Assembly: GCF_019145355.1 (NCBI RefSeq)
Contig: NZ_JAHSTY010000002.1
Span: 744,001-808,000, forward strand
Source: Pseudomonas azadiae
GTDB lineage: Bacteria; Pseudomonadota; Gammaproteobacteria; Pseudomonadales; Pseudomonadaceae
Length of the DNA stretch: 64,000 nucleotides
Direction: 5' to 3'
Part shown: piece after piece, positions 39,488 through 49,337 of the stretch
How the letters are laid out: the number at the start of each line of letters is the position of its first letter
Numbering within the stretch: position 1 is the first letter of the stretch
The notes under the pieces: generated by a model
The model's input: the letters and a program-made list of their open reading frames with translations, nothing else
Database searches by the model: none
What the model was told of the DNA's origin: nothing
Program-made: the position numbers and the translations under genes

Positions 39488-40732
39488 ATGACCGAACAAC
39501 ACTGGGGCCCAACCATCAGTGGCGATATCGTCGTCATCGGCGGCGGCTCGGCGGGCATCGGCCTGCTGGCCAGCCTGCTCAAGCGCGACCCGGGACTGCA
39601 TATCACCCTGATCGAACCCAACGAACACCACTATTATCAACCCGCGTGGACCTTGGTGGGCGGCGGCGCCTATGACGTGAAAAAGACCCGCCGGCCGCTG
39701 GCTGACGTGCTGCCCAATGGCGTCACCTGGGTACAGGCCGCCGTCACCGAGGTGCTGCCGGACGAGCACACCCTAGTCCTCGACAGCGGCCAGCGGGTCA
39801 GTTGGCAAAATCTCATCGTTTGCCCAGGTCTGCGCCTGGCCTGGGAGAAGATTGAGGGGCTGCAAGACGCCCTTGGTCAAAACGGTGTCACCTCCAACTA
39901 CAGCTACCAGCACGCCGCCTACACCTGGCAGTTGGTGCAGCAGCTCAAGGGCGGCAAGGCGATCTTCACGCAGCCGGCCATGCCGATCAAATGCGCGGGC
40001 GCGCCGCAAAAAGCCTTGTACCTGTCCTGCGATCATTGGCTCAAGCAAGGCGTTCTGAAAGACATTGACGTGGAGTTCAACCTGGCCGGCGCCGCGCTGT
40101 TCGGTGTGGCGACCTTCGTGCCGCCGTTGATGAAGTACGTGGAGAAATATAACGCGCGCCTGGCGTTCAATGCCAGCCTGGTGAAAGTCGACGGCCCGGC
40201 TCGCAAGGCCTGGTTTGAGGTGAAGGACGCCGAGGACAATGTCCGCGTCGAAGAAAAGTCCTTCGACCTGCTGCACGTGGTCCCACCGCAAGTGTCCCCG
40301 CATTTCATCCGCCAAAGCCCGCTGGCCGACGCGGCCGGCTGGTGCGAAGTGAACCCCCACAGCCTGCAACATGTGCGCTATCCACATATCTTCGGCCTGG
40401 GGGACGTGTGCGGCACTACCAACGCCAAGACCGCCGCTGCCGTGCGCAAGCAGATCGTGGTGGTTGCCGAAAACCTGCTGGCGCTGCGCAAGCAGGCACC
40501 GCTGCCGCTCAAGTACGACGGCTACGGTTCCTGCCCGTTGACGGTGGAGAAGGGCAAGGTGGTCCTGGCCGAATTCGGCTATGGCGGCAAGCTGCTGCCG
40601 ACCTTTCCCCTGGACCCGACGCGGGCACGGCGCTCGATGTGGTTTCTTAAGGCCACTTTGCTGCCCTGGTTCTACTGGAACGGCATGCTCAAGGGCCGCG
40701 AGTGGCTGACCCGTCTGAGCAAGGTGGACTGA
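39488..40732 (+). CDS. sqr: Sulfide:quinone oxidoreductase (type II-like)
   Basis: A 414-residue membrane-associated flavoprotein that oxidises sulfide to persulfide and reduces quinone. It has an FAD loop (VVIGGGSAGIG), a catalytic cysteine region PIKCAGAPQKALYLSCDHW (two cysteines), and the FAD-binding GLGDVCGTTNAKTAAA near the C-terminus. The IKCAGAPQK pattern is the mitochondrial-type (type II) SQR signature. It directly abuts the TauE gene, whose ATG follows its TGA. The start has the context CGATAGACC-ATG. Confidence 0.88.
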   Translation: MTEQHWGPTISGDIVVIGGGSAGIGLLASLLKRDPGLHITLIEPNEHHYYQPAWTLVGGGAYDVKKTRRPLADVLPNGVTWVQAAVTEVLPDEHTLVLDSGQRVSWQNLIVCPGLRLAWEKIEGLQDALGQNGVTSNYSYQHAAYTWQLVQQLKGGKAIFTQPAMPIKCAGAPQKALYLSCDHWLKQGVLKDIDVEFNLAGAALFGVATFVPPLMKYVEKYNARLAFNASLVKVDGPARKAWFEVKDAEDNVRVEEKSFDLLHVVPPQVSPHFIRQSPLADAAGWCEVNPHSLQHVRYPHIFGLGDVCGTTNAKTAAAVRKQIVVVAENLLALRKQAPLPLKYDGYGSCPLTVEKGKVVLAEFGYGGKLLPTFPLDPTRARRSMWFLKATLLPWFYWNGMLKGREWLTRLSKVD

Positions 40733-41539
40733 ATGCTGCTGGCCGGTGTGTTGGGATTATTGATGGGGCTGGTCATGGGCCTGACCGGCGCGGGCGGCGG
40801 CATCCTCGGGGTGCCGGCGCTGGTGCTGGGTCTGGGCCTGAGCATGACCCAGGCCGCGCCGGTGTCGCTGCTCGCCGTTGGTGCGGCGGCGGCGGTGGGC
40901 GCGATCGACGGTTTGCGTCACGGTTTGGTGCGCTACCGTGCCGCGTTGCTGATCGCGCTGCTCGGCGCACTGTTTTCGCCGGTGGGGGTGTTCCTCGCCC
41001 ACCAATTGCCGGAAGCCGTGCTGATGGGCCTGTTCAGCGCGTTGATGGTGCTGGTGGCCTGGCGCATGTTGCAGCGTGAAAAAAACCTGCCTGGGCCGAG
41101 TGACCATGGCACCGCGTCCTGGGCCCAGAAGAACTGCATGCTCGACCAGCAGACCGGGCGCTTCGCCTGGACCGCCAAATGCAGCGCGACCCTGGCGGCC
41201 CTCGGCGCGGTGACGGGCGCGGTGTCGGGCTTGCTCGGCGTGGGCGGTGGCTTCCTGATTGTGCCGGCGTTCAAGCAACTCACCGATGTGCAGATGCGCG
41301 GCATTGTCGCCACGTCCCTGATGGTGATCAGCCTGCTTTCGCTCATCGGCGTGGCCGGCGCGTTCCATGCCGGGGTGCGCATCGAGCCGCTGGGCTGGGT
41401 GTTTATCGGCGCAAGCGTCGTCGGCATGCTGGCCGGTCGACGCCTGTGTTCGGTGATCCCCGCGCGCGCTTTGCAGGTGGGGTTTGCCAGTTTGTGTGGG
41501 GTGGTAGCGGCTGGAATGCTATTTAACGCCTTGCGCTGA
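40733..41539 (+). CDS. TauE/SafE-family sulfite/anion exporter
   Basis: A 268-residue membrane protein with about eight hydrophobic segments and two repeats, each with a glycine-rich loop (GLTGAGGGILGVPAL and GLLGVGGGFLIVPA). TauE/SafE proteins export sulfite or sulfoacetate. Starting right at the SQR stop, it probably expels sulfite or thiosulfate-related product of sulfide oxidation. Substrate is inferred from context only. Confidence 0.85.
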   Translation: MLLAGVLGLLMGLVMGLTGAGGGILGVPALVLGLGLSMTQAAPVSLLAVGAAAAVGAIDGLRHGLVRYRAALLIALLGALFSPVGVFLAHQLPEAVLMGLFSALMVLVAWRMLQREKNLPGPSDHGTASWAQKNCMLDQQTGRFAWTAKCSATLAALGAVTGAVSGLLGVGGGFLIVPAFKQLTDVQMRGIVATSLMVISLLSLIGVAGAFHAGVRIEPLGWVFIGASVVGMLAGRRLCSVIPARALQVGFASLCGVVAAGMLFNALR

Positions 41540-41543
41540 ACCT

Positions 41544-41623
41544 GTGGCGAGCGGGCTGGATGTGGATGTGGCGAGCGGGCTTGTTGTGGCGAGCGGGCTC
41601 GCCACAACAAGCCCGCTCACCAC
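41544..41623. repeat. E-type REP cluster
   Basis: GTGGCGAGCGGGCT occurs three times in 55 bases (41544, 41568, 41586), followed by the complement AGCCCGCTCACCAC. It lies in the convergent gap between the exporter and yceH. Confidence 0.75.
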
Positions 41624-41641
41624 ACAGCCCCAGACCTGCCG

Positions 41642-42289
41642 TCAGGCCTGCTCCAGCTGGGCCAGCCGCTCTTCAAGCGCCGCAATCCGCGCTTCCAGTT
41701 CTTCGATGCGCTCTGCCGAAACACCGGCCCCGCGCTCGACGGGGCTGCCCCGCGCCGACAGGATCGCCTCGATATCGGCCGGATCCCCCAGCGCATGGGT
41801 ATAACGATCTTCGCGCTGCCCCGCCTGACGCGGCACCAGCAACGCCAACCCTCGCGCAATCAGGCGCTCCAGCTGATGCACCACCTGTTCGGCATCCTCG
41901 AAGTCGTGCATGCGCCCGCTGCGCGTCAACAGTTCATTGACGGTCTGCGGGCCGCGCAAAAACAGCAGTCCCGTGAGGATCACCTGGGCCGGCACCAGTT
42001 CCAGCGCCTTGTCCACGCGATGCTCCCAGCGGTCGGCGCGGCTGCCCATCACCAAGCGGGTAAAGCCTTGGCCCTCCAACGCACGCAAGCTCTGGCCGAC
42101 CTGGCCCTGGCTCAGGTTCATCACGGGCTCGCGACTGGTCTTCTGGTTGCAGGCCAGCACCAGGGCATTAAGGGTCAGGGGGTAGGTTTCCGGGTGGGTC
42201 GCCTGTTTTTCGATCAGGCAGCCCAGGACGCGGATTTCCGTGCTGTTCAGGCGCGGCTCAGGGGTGTCGGTGTCGTGCTCGGCGGTCAT
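41642..42289 (-). CDS. YceH family protein (DUF480)
   Basis: A 215-residue protein with two winged-helix domains, typical of YceH. The first half has [30 protein letters not shown] text (quoted as LGCLIEKQ and YPLTLNALV), then a [11 protein letters not shown] region. The C-terminus (about 185-213) is a short coiled coil ([16 protein letters not shown]). Function unknown; it is a conserved single gene with a lipid- or envelope-linked role suspected in other bacteria. Confidence 0.88.
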   Translation of the reverse strand: MTAEHDTDTPEPRLNSTEIRVLGCLIEKQATHPETYPLTLNALVLACNQKTSREPVMNLSQGQVGQSLRALEGQGFTRLVMGSRADRWEHRVDKALELVPAQVILTGLLFLRGPQTVNELLTRSGRMHDFEDAEQVVHQLERLIARGLALLVPRQAGQREDRYTHALGDPADIEAILSARGSPVERGAGVSAERIEELEARIAALEERLAQLEQA

Positions 42290-42405
42290 CGCGCTTTCCC
42301 TATGCAGTGAGCTGCTTAGCCTAAGCCGGAAAAAATAAAAGACAAGCGCTCGGCATGCCTATAATCGTCGCTGGTTCAAACCGTGCCATAAACCATGAGA
42401 CTGCC

Positions 42406-42915
42406 ATGACTATTTCCCTGTACGCCGCCTCCATCCCGGTCTTCAAGCAAATGCTCACCGCCCTGAGCGGCGTGTTGGCCAAGGCCGAAGCCCACGCCAC
42501 CGCCAAAAACATCGAGCCGAACGCCTTGCTGCAGGCGCGCCTGTTCCCGGACATGTTCCAACTGGTGCGCCAGGTGCAGATCGCCGTCGACTTCGCCAAA
42601 GGCGTGTCCGCGCGCCTGGCCGAGATCGAAGTGCCGAAATATGAAGACACCGAAGTCACCTTTGCCGACCTGCAAGCGCTGATCGCCAAGGTCCTGGCGT
42701 TCGTCGACACCATCGCGCCTGAGCAGATCGACGGCAAGGAAGGCATCGAGATCATCACTCGCCCAGGCACGCCAAAAGAGAAGCGCTTCAGCGGCCAGTC
42801 CTACCTGCTGACCTACGGCCTGCCGCAGTTCTTCTTCCACGTCACCACCGCTTACGCCTTACTGCGTCACAACGGTGTGGAAGTGGGCAAGCGCGACTAC
42901 ATGGGCGCGTTCTAA
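42406..42915 (+). CDS. DUF1993 family protein
   Basis: A 169-residue all-alpha protein of the DUF1993 (DinB-like) family. Motifs are an early SLYAASIPVFKQML-type helix, RLFPDMFQLVRQVQIA, and QFFFHVTTAYALLRHNGV near the end; the final GKRDYMGAF is characteristic. No enzymatic role is established. I chose ATG at 42406; a frame from 42355 has no recognisable start signals. Confidence 0.85.
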   Translation: MTISLYAASIPVFKQMLTALSGVLAKAEAHATAKNIEPNALLQARLFPDMFQLVRQVQIAVDFAKGVSARLAEIEVPKYEDTEVTFADLQALIAKVLAFVDTIAPEQIDGKEGIEIITRPGTPKEKRFSGQSYLLTYGLPQFFFHVTTAYALLRHNGVEVGKRDYMGAF

Positions 42916-42936
42916 ACCCAGGCTTCACGAGGCAGT

Positions 42937-42966
42937 CTGGGGCCGTGCCTGGATGCACGGCCCCAG
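42937..42966. terminator. Perfect 12-bp hairpin between convergent genes
   Basis: CTGGGGCCGTGC (42937-42948) pairs perfectly with GCACGGCCCCAG (42955-42966) around CTGGAT. It sits 22 bases after the DUF1993 stop and 47 before the helicase 3' end. No T-run follows on either strand, so it may be a factor-dependent or bidirectional end. Confidence 0.6.
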
Positions 42967-43012
42967 GCGTCGAGCAGTACGCCGCCGATTCAGCACTTTT
43001 TGCCAGGCTGTT

Positions 43013-44992
43013 TCACGCGTGTTCAAACAGCCCGGCAATTTTCTCCGAAAGTGCCGTCGATGAAATCAATACCAGCCTTTGGCCTGCGCGAGTCATCGCC
43101 ATGTAGAGTTTGCGGGCATTCTGCTCAAGCTCGTCGGCGGTCACGTTTTCGTTTTGTACCAGACTGAGTAACTTTTCCAGCCCGACCAGAAACACCACCG
43201 GGGCTTCCAGTCCGGTCGCACTTTCGACCGTGGCGATTCGTAGGCTGTCATCATGACCAGGCCCGGCATCCGTCTCGTTCATGTCCCAGATTCGATCGGT
43301 GCCAAAGCGCGCCTTAAGCGTTTTGATCAAGAGTTTCTTGTCGATACTCTTGCCGTAGAGCAGCAACATTCCCGATAACGGCAATTCGACGCGCTTCTGA
43401 TGGGCACAGATTTCATTGCAGACTTGTGCCACGGCATCCTGTCGTGACGGCGACAAGACAAACAGCGGTGGTGTTCCTGACTCCATACCTTCGAAGTCCG
43501 GCTGTAGATAGTCGTCAGGATCGGTCTGGGTGATGCCGGCCAGCATCTGGTTGGCGGCGCTCAGAATGGCTTGAGTGGTGCGGTACGATTTACGCAGCTT
43601 TTTGGTTTTACCGGCCACATCGAGACCGACCCGTTTCCAACTGAGGCGGCTTTTCAAGAACCCCTGATTCGGATCGGCACACAGAAACAGCGTCCCTTCG
43701 GTCCGGTTCAGCGTGAGTTTGATCAGTTGGAACCATGAAGGCGCGAAGAACTGAGCCTCGTCCACCAGAATGTGGTGATAGGGTTCGAGTTTTTCAGGAC
43801 GATTGGCCAGACACAGATCGCGGGGCAGCGAGCTCCACATACGCAGACCGGACTGCTTGAACAAGGCCGCGGTTACCCGTTCGTACAATGCCCAAACCTG
43901 TTGTCGCTCCTCTTTTCGCAACGCAAAGCCCTGGCCCGCGCGCTCGACGTTGAGGTAGTCGGACGCGTCGACGACCACCGTATCGTTTATGAAGTTGAAC
44001 TCATCGAGCAACTGTTCGTTACGCGGCTTCAGGTCAGGGTGGTCGAGGTCCCGAAAATGCTGAATAAGGTCGATGGTTTCCGTATCGTTTCTCGGCATCT
44101 TCAGCGTTTGTTTGAATAACCTGCGCCACTGCTTCGAGATCCAGCTCAGCGCGGTGATGATGCTCAGGTTTGCCGGTATTTCCCCATAGACGCGCTGCAG
44201 GCGGTGCTTGAGGTCTTTTACCACAGGAACGTTGTGGATCAGCATGAGTACCTGCTGATCAGGAAATTTTTTCGCCAGGATAAGCGCGCGGCTCGCGGCG
44301 ATGAGGGTTTTTCCACTGCCTGCGACACCATTGATCAGCTTCACGGAAAAGTCGCCTGCCGCTTCTGTCTGCTCATCCGGCAGTTCCAGGTCCAGTTTGC
44401 TTGCCCACTCTTGCTGGGCATCCAGGAAGTAGCGCAGCGTCCGGGCATTGTTATCGCGCGCAAAATGACGGCGTGTGGTGAGCGTCCCGGCTATTTCAGC
44501 CTCTGGAAAGTAATGACCCATGAGGCTTTGCCTCGCGTCCGGCGCCAGCGTTTTAAGCAGCCTGGGCAACTGCTGCGCACCGGATTCAATGAAGGTCTTT
44601 TTTGACATCAGCCGTATGCCACGGTCCTTGCAATGCCGTGTCCATAAAGCTTCGCTCTGATCCGAGTCGCAGCCCCACATCACGACCAGCTTGCGCAAGG
44701 CAGGGACGCCCGCTCGGGCCTCGAAGGTCGACAGTTGCTCCAGCATCCGAGTGAATGTGGCCTGGTCTTCAGTCGTAAACAATTGGCCCGGATCCAGGGT
44801 CTCGAACGGCAGTTCGCAGACCATCAGGGCCAGCCAATCAAGCTCACCGCGTTGCAGGAAGAAGTCCGGCGACCAGGTGTCCCGGGCCAGGCATTTGCGC
44901 ACGACAAAGTCACCTTCAAGGCTCTTGAGCACCCGCTTGCACTGCAGTTGAGAGCCGGTGCTGCGTTGCCATTCGGGAATGAACAGGGTCAT
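43013..44992 (-). CDS. UvrD/Rep-like SF1 helicase with N-terminal domain resembling NERD
   Basis: A 659-residue protein, second gene of a two-helicase operon. The N-terminal part (1-130) begins FIPEWQRST and has SPDFFLQRG at 41-49, like the NERD nuclease-related domain. Where NERD has an E-x-K the sequence reads LMVC (56-59), so it is probably catalytically dead. The helicase has Walker A NGVAGSGKT (221-229), Walker B VDEAQFF, CADPNQGF, LRKSYRTT, TVESATGLEA and MAMTRA (motif VI). The start overlaps the upstream helicase stop by 4 bases (ATGA). The domain and system assignment is inference; the helicase motifs are plain. Confidence 0.82.
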   Translation of the reverse strand: MTLFIPEWQRSTGSQLQCKRVLKSLEGDFVVRKCLARDTWSPDFFLQRGELDWLALMVCELPFETLDPGQLFTTEDQATFTRMLEQLSTFEARAGVPALRKLVVMWGCDSDQSEALWTRHCKDRGIRLMSKKTFIESGAQQLPRLLKTLAPDARQSLMGHYFPEAEIAGTLTTRRHFARDNNARTLRYFLDAQQEWASKLDLELPDEQTEAAGDFSVKLINGVAGSGKTLIAASRALILAKKFPDQQVLMLIHNVPVVKDLKHRLQRVYGEIPANLSIITALSWISKQWRRLFKQTLKMPRNDTETIDLIQHFRDLDHPDLKPRNEQLLDEFNFINDTVVVDASDYLNVERAGQGFALRKEERQQVWALYERVTAALFKQSGLRMWSSLPRDLCLANRPEKLEPYHHILVDEAQFFAPSWFQLIKLTLNRTEGTLFLCADPNQGFLKSRLSWKRVGLDVAGKTKKLRKSYRTTQAILSAANQMLAGITQTDPDDYLQPDFEGMESGTPPLFVLSPSRQDAVAQVCNEICAHQKRVELPLSGMLLLYGKSIDKKLLIKTLKARFGTDRIWDMNETDAGPGHDDSLRIATVESATGLEAPVVFLVGLEKLLSLVQNENVTADELEQNARKLYMAMTRAGQRLVLISSTALSEKIAGLFEHA

Positions 44993-46722
44993 TGCGGGAA
45001 ATCGACTTTACGGCATTGGCCGATTAACTGACGATATTGCTCCGCCCAGCCCTGTGCCACGTCGCTGGAACACACAATGCCGTGTTTCAGCTCCGGGCCG
45101 ATGATGATCAGCTTGGTCATCGCCCTGGTAATGGACACATTCAGCCGCTCCGGCTGGAAGAAAAACTCACCGATGGCACTGATGAACGCCTCATCGCCAC
45201 TGGCCAGAGACAGGATCACCAGCTCGCGCTCCTGACCTTGCATGCGTTCGACCGTATCGGCCACGACTGTATTGGCCGCCTCTCGGCCGAACTGCCTGGC
45301 GAGTGCCAGGCGAATCGCGCGCCCTTGAGCGCGGTAGGGCGTCACAATCCCGATTTCGTGCAGTGGCAGCCCAAGTTCGAAGGCTTCCTGACACAATTGG
45401 ACGACGCACTTTACGTCAGTCGGATTACGGTTGCGCGCCTTCGAGTCCGGCGTTGCGATGAACACAGCGCAGGCTTCGGGATCAAGTGCTTCACTGAAGG
45501 CTCGCTCACGATGGGGCAGCAGCAGACGGTTTTCATTGGCGCCCGCAGCACGTAAGCGCCCGTCGTAATACATCTGGCTGGGCCATTGTGTGAGCCAACG
45601 GTTCATCCGGTAGGTTTCTTCCAGCATCACGCAATGGTCGGCATTCTGGGCTGTCAGGCGTGCGAACACTGACATGGGGTCGTTGGACAGAATGGAGCGT
45701 GAAAGCAGCACGGGGGGCAGTTGTTTCTGGTCACCGATGAAAATGAATCGCTTGCCCTTGCGCATCGCCATCAAGGCAAGAGGCAGGGTAATCTGACTGG
45801 CCTCGTCAAAGATGACGGTGTCGAAACTGTAATTGGCCAATGAACTGCACGTCGCGAAGGGCGTAGCGCCAATCACATAGCCCTGGCCGGCTTCAGGCAG
45901 GCGCTCCCATCTGGCGGGCTCAGCTTCCCAATCCACGTGCTTGTCGAGGTCTTCGCGGCTGCCGCCGACCTTGAGCGTCGGTACTTTGCGGGCGGCGATC
46001 TTGCTCAGGGCATTATTGATCGCCATGTGCGTATGCGAAGTGACGAACACGCGTTCGCCCCGGTCCACCAGCAATTGAGCGATCAGCGCCAGCGCCCGGG
46101 TCTTGCCGGTGCCTGGCGGTCCCTGAATGCAGGCAATCTGCTCTGCGCCCAGCGCAAGGCCTACGGCCTCGGCTTGTTTCTTGTTGCAGCCCTCCGCGCG
46201 TGCGATCCGTTCGCCGTAGTCGACGTCGAGGTCATAAAAGCTGATGTCGGGAGCGTTGCCGAGCAGTGGCAGGATTGCATTATTCCCCTGCTCGTCGCTC
46301 TCGATGTCTTGCAGGGTTTGTATGTAGCGTGGGGTCAGATCAATACCATCGGGGTCGGCGTAACAAACACCTTCCTCATAGCTCTCCCAGATCAGCATGG
46401 CCCTATCGGAGCTGAGCAGCCAACGGTCGTCCTCTTCCTTCTCAAACTTCATGCCCTGGCACAATAGAGGGCCCTGGGCGTCGCCCAGATGAACCCGCAG
46501 CAAATCGCCTGCTCGAAAGCGTGACTCGTTGCCGTCGATGTAAGCCCACAGGTGCTTGGGTTTTTCACCGCGCTCGAGCCGGATGAAGCCCTGTGTCCAG
46601 CCTTGCAACAACTTGTCTTGCAGCGGGCGTTTCCATACCTCATCCAGTTTCTGCAGATTGGCGGCTTGCTCTGCATAAATGAATTCGTACAGTTTTTGAA
46701 TCAGTGGATTTTGTCCAGACAT
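44989..46722 (-). CDS. SF1B Upf1/DNA2-like helicase
   Basis: A 577-residue helicase of the DNA2/NAM7 (AAA_11/AAA_12) class. Residues 1-175 form an accessory region, rich in charged residues, with no recognised domain. Walker A QGPPGTGKT is at 200-208, FDEASQ about 305, GDQKQLPP about 330, EETYRMN about 369, then TPYRAQGRA, DTVERMQGQE and NVSITRA. No nuclease domain. ATG at 46722 is preferred, since longer frames extend into non-coding DNA. It is the first gene of the operon, coupled to the SF1A helicase; no third gene follows. The pair may work on nucleic acids, for example in defence, but no known system was matched. Confidence 0.82.
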   Translation of the reverse strand: MSGQNPLIQKLYEFIYAEQAANLQKLDEVWKRPLQDKLLQGWTQGFIRLERGEKPKHLWAYIDGNESRFRAGDLLRVHLGDAQGPLLCQGMKFEKEEDDRWLLSSDRAMLIWESYEEGVCYADPDGIDLTPRYIQTLQDIESDEQGNNAILPLLGNAPDISFYDLDVDYGERIARAEGCNKKQAEAVGLALGAEQIACIQGPPGTGKTRALALIAQLLVDRGERVFVTSHTHMAINNALSKIAARKVPTLKVGGSREDLDKHVDWEAEPARWERLPEAGQGYVIGATPFATCSSLANYSFDTVIFDEASQITLPLALMAMRKGKRFIFIGDQKQLPPVLLSRSILSNDPMSVFARLTAQNADHCVMLEETYRMNRWLTQWPSQMYYDGRLRAAGANENRLLLPHRERAFSEALDPEACAVFIATPDSKARNRNPTDVKCVVQLCQEAFELGLPLHEIGIVTPYRAQGRAIRLALARQFGREAANTVVADTVERMQGQERELVILSLASGDEAFISAIGEFFFQPERLNVSITRAMTKLIIIGPELKHGIVCSSDVAQGWAEQYRQLIGQCRKVDFPQ

Positions 46723-46881
46723 GGCGGGTGAACAATCCTTATCGACCGAGGCATGTCCTGGCAGTGTTACACAATGTTTGCGGTGGTTGCGAGCCAGGGG
46801 TAACACATCCGTGCCCCCTGATAAATCGCCAGGGCGTCTCGCGAGGGCGAGCGGCGCCGGCTCTGCTACCCACCCATAGGC

Positions 46882-46916
46882 CCGGGGACGTTCGTTGATG
46901 AACGGCCCCGGTTTTT
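46882..46916 (+). terminator. Hairpin with T-run, upstream of the helicase operon
   Basis: CCGGGG (46882) pairs with CCCCGG (46906), with CGTTC/GAACG inside, followed by TTTTT on the plus strand. Neighbouring genes are on the minus strand, so it is oddly oriented for sstT. It may instead act on a rightward transcript or work without the T-run. Confidence 0.4.
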
Positions 46917-46921
46917 GACGT

Positions 46922-48142
46922 TCAAGCCGGCTGTTCTTCCTTGCCCAGGCACGCGGCTGCGGTGAACAGCACATCGGTGGACGAATTGAGCGCGGTTTCC
47001 GCCGAGTCCTGCAGCACGCCGATGATGAAGCCTACGGCCACCACCTGCATGGCGATTTCACTCGGAATGCCAAACAGGCTGCACGCCAATGGAATCAGCA
47101 GCAGCGACCCCCCCGCCACGCCCGACGCACCGCAGGCGCAGATGGCCGCAACCACACTGAGCAGCACGGCGGTCGGCAGGTCGACGGCGATGCCCAGGGT
47201 GTGCACGGCGGCCAGGGTCAGCACGGTGATGGTGATGGCGGCGCCGGCCATGTTGATGGTGGCACCCAGCGGGATCGACACCGAGTAGGTGTCTTCATGC
47301 AGGCCCAGGCGTTTGCTCAACGCCAGGTTGACCGGAATGTTCGCCGCCGAGCTGCGGGTAAAGAATGCGGTGATCCCGCTTTCGCGCAGGCACAGCAGCA
47401 CCAGCGGGTAGGGGTTGCGGCGCAGCTTCCAGAACACGATGGCCGGGTTGACCACCAGCGCGACGAACAGCATGCAGCCGATCAACACCACCAGCAGGTG
47501 GGCGTAGCCGAGCAGGGCGCCGAAGCCGGAGGTGGCCAGGGTTGACGCGACCAGGCCGAAAATGCCCAACGGTGCGAAGCGGATCACTACACGCACGATC
47601 AACGTGACGCCGTTGGACAGGTCATCGAGCACCGTGCGGGTGGTTTCGCCCGCATGGCGAATGGCGATCCCCATGCCGATGGCCCAGGCCAGGATGCCAA
47701 TGAAGTTGGCGTTCATCAGCGCGCTGATCGGGTTGTCCACCACGCTCAGCAGCAAACTTTGCAGCACCTCACCGATGCCGCCCGGCGCACTGACCGTCGT
47801 GTCGTGCGTGGCCAGTACCAGCGAGGAGGGAAACCACATGCTCGCAACCACCGCCACTACGGCAGCGGCAAAGGTGCCCAGCAGGTACAGGAACAGGATC
47901 GGCTTGATATGGGTTTCCTGGCCATGCTTATGGTTGGCGATCGACGCCATCACCAGCACAAACACCAGGATCGGTGCCACCGCCTTGAGCGCGGTGACAA
48001 ACACTTTGCCGATAAAGCCGGTGGCCTTGGCCGCCTCGGGCAACAGCAAAGCCAGCAGGATGCCAGCAATCAAGCCGATGACGATTTGCGTGACCAGGCT
48101 GACGCGTGTCAGGCGCTGGAACAGGGAGGGGGCAGCAGTCAT
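46922..48142 (-). CDS. sstT: Serine/threonine:sodium symporter SstT
   Basis: A 406-residue membrane transporter of the dicarboxylate/amino acid:cation symporter family. It shows the serine-rich loop ([14 protein letters not shown]) and the NMAGAAITI sodium-site motif of SstT, plus [15 protein letters not shown] near the C-terminus. Length matches the E. coli protein closely. The ATG at 48142 gives [11 protein letters not shown]. No substrate change is suggested by neighbours. Confidence 0.9.
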   Translation of the reverse strand: MTAAPSLFQRLTRVSLVTQIVIGLIAGILLALLLPEAAKATGFIGKVFVTALKAVAPILVFVLVMASIANHKHGQETHIKPILFLYLLGTFAAAVVAVVASMWFPSSLVLATHDTTVSAPGGIGEVLQSLLLSVVDNPISALMNANFIGILAWAIGMGIAIRHAGETTRTVLDDLSNGVTLIVRVVIRFAPLGIFGLVASTLATSGFGALLGYAHLLVVLIGCMLFVALVVNPAIVFWKLRRNPYPLVLLCLRESGITAFFTRSSAANIPVNLALSKRLGLHEDTYSVSIPLGATINMAGAAITITVLTLAAVHTLGIAVDLPTAVLLSVVAAICACGASGVAGGSLLLIPLACSLFGIPSEIAMQVVAVGFIIGVLQDSAETALNSSTDVLFTAAACLGKEEQPA

Positions 48143-48299
48143 AAACAGTTGTCTCTGATTTTTTTAGTAGGACGCAGCATTGCAGGCAGAAAGCGCTGTA
48201 GGAAGCAGGCGCGAAGTCTAGCATGCTGTAGGACGCGTCCCGTTTGGTGCGGCATTCCGTCGCCAGCGCCTGTAGCGCTTCGCCCAAAGCCTGCTGGCG

Positions 48300-49202
48300 T
48301 CAGGGCAAGGTGGTGAACAACTCCCGGCGCGCGCCTTCGGTAATCGCGACGATGCCGGGGTGCTTGACCTTGCGCTCCACCGAGATCGCGTAGAACGACT
48401 CGGTCACGGCATCGGTCTGGCCGATCAGCGCCACGCCGTACTGGCGCACCACCTCGTCGGCGATCACGCTGGGGGCGATAAAGATCCCGCTGCCGGATTG
48501 GCCGAATGCCTGCATCAAGGCGCTGTCATCGAACTCGCCGATGATCTTCGGTTGAATCTGCTGCTCGGCAAACCAGCGCTGCAAACGGCTGCGCACCACG
48601 GTTTCCGCGCCGGGAATCAACAACGGCGCGCCATGCAGACACTGGGGGAATTCACCGCCGTAGGTGTCGGCCAAGGCCGGGGTGGCGAAAAAACTGATGC
48701 CGCATTCGCCCAGCTTCTGGCTGTAGCCCTTGATGTCCAGGTGCGTCGGCATGGGGCTATCGGAAATCACCAGGTCCAGGCGTTGGATCGCCAGGTCGGC
48801 CAGCAGGCGCTCGAGTTTGTCTTCGCGGCAGGTGATGCGGATCGGCTCGCTCAGCTCCATGGTCGGCGCGATCAGCCGGTAGACGATGGACTTGGGCACC
48901 ACGTCCGCCACCCCAACGCGGAACGGAATCTGTTGTTCATCCGGTTGCGCCCGCAGCATGGCTTCCAATTCATTGCCGGTCTGGAACATCTGTTCGGCGT
49001 AGGGCAGGGCCTGGCGTCCGGCTTCGGTCAGTTCCAACTGGCGACCGACGCGTTGAAACAGCGCGATACCAAAGGTCTGCTCCAGCAGGCTGATCTGCCC
49101 GCTGATAGTCTGGGGCGTGAGGTTGAGCTGCTCGCACGCGCGCACAATGCTGCCGGTCTTGGCCACCACCCAGAAGTAGTGCAGTTGTCGGTAATTGAGC
49201 AT
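48300..49202 (-). CDS. nhaR: LysR-family regulator, NhaR-like
   Basis: A 300-residue LysR-type activator. The start MLNYRQLHYFWVVAKTG and the turn helix QTISGQISLLEQTFG are close to NhaR, which activates sodium/proton antiport genes in response to sodium and pH. The ATG at 49202 is preferred; an in-frame ATG 3 codons up (49211) is possible, neither with a strong ribosome binding site. No nhaA lies beside it here. The C-terminal effector domain is complete. Confidence 0.85.
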   Translation of the reverse strand: MLNYRQLHYFWVVAKTGSIVRACEQLNLTPQTISGQISLLEQTFGIALFQRVGRQLELTEAGRQALPYAEQMFQTGNELEAMLRAQPDEQQIPFRVGVADVVPKSIVYRLIAPTMELSEPIRITCREDKLERLLADLAIQRLDLVISDSPMPTHLDIKGYSQKLGECGISFFATPALADTYGGEFPQCLHGAPLLIPGAETVVRSRLQRWFAEQQIQPKIIGEFDDSALMQAFGQSGSGIFIAPSVIADEVVRQYGVALIGQTDAVTESFYAISVERKVKHPGIVAITEGARRELFTTLP

Positions 49203-49337
49203 GACGGTCATTACTTCGTAAAAATCGAAGTATACCCTAGAAAAATACGAATTTTCCTGAACTGTCAGCCTGCATAGAATGCCTCGCTATCGCGGGGTCA
49301 CTATTTGGACCCAATGGTTCTAACGAGGAAATACAGC

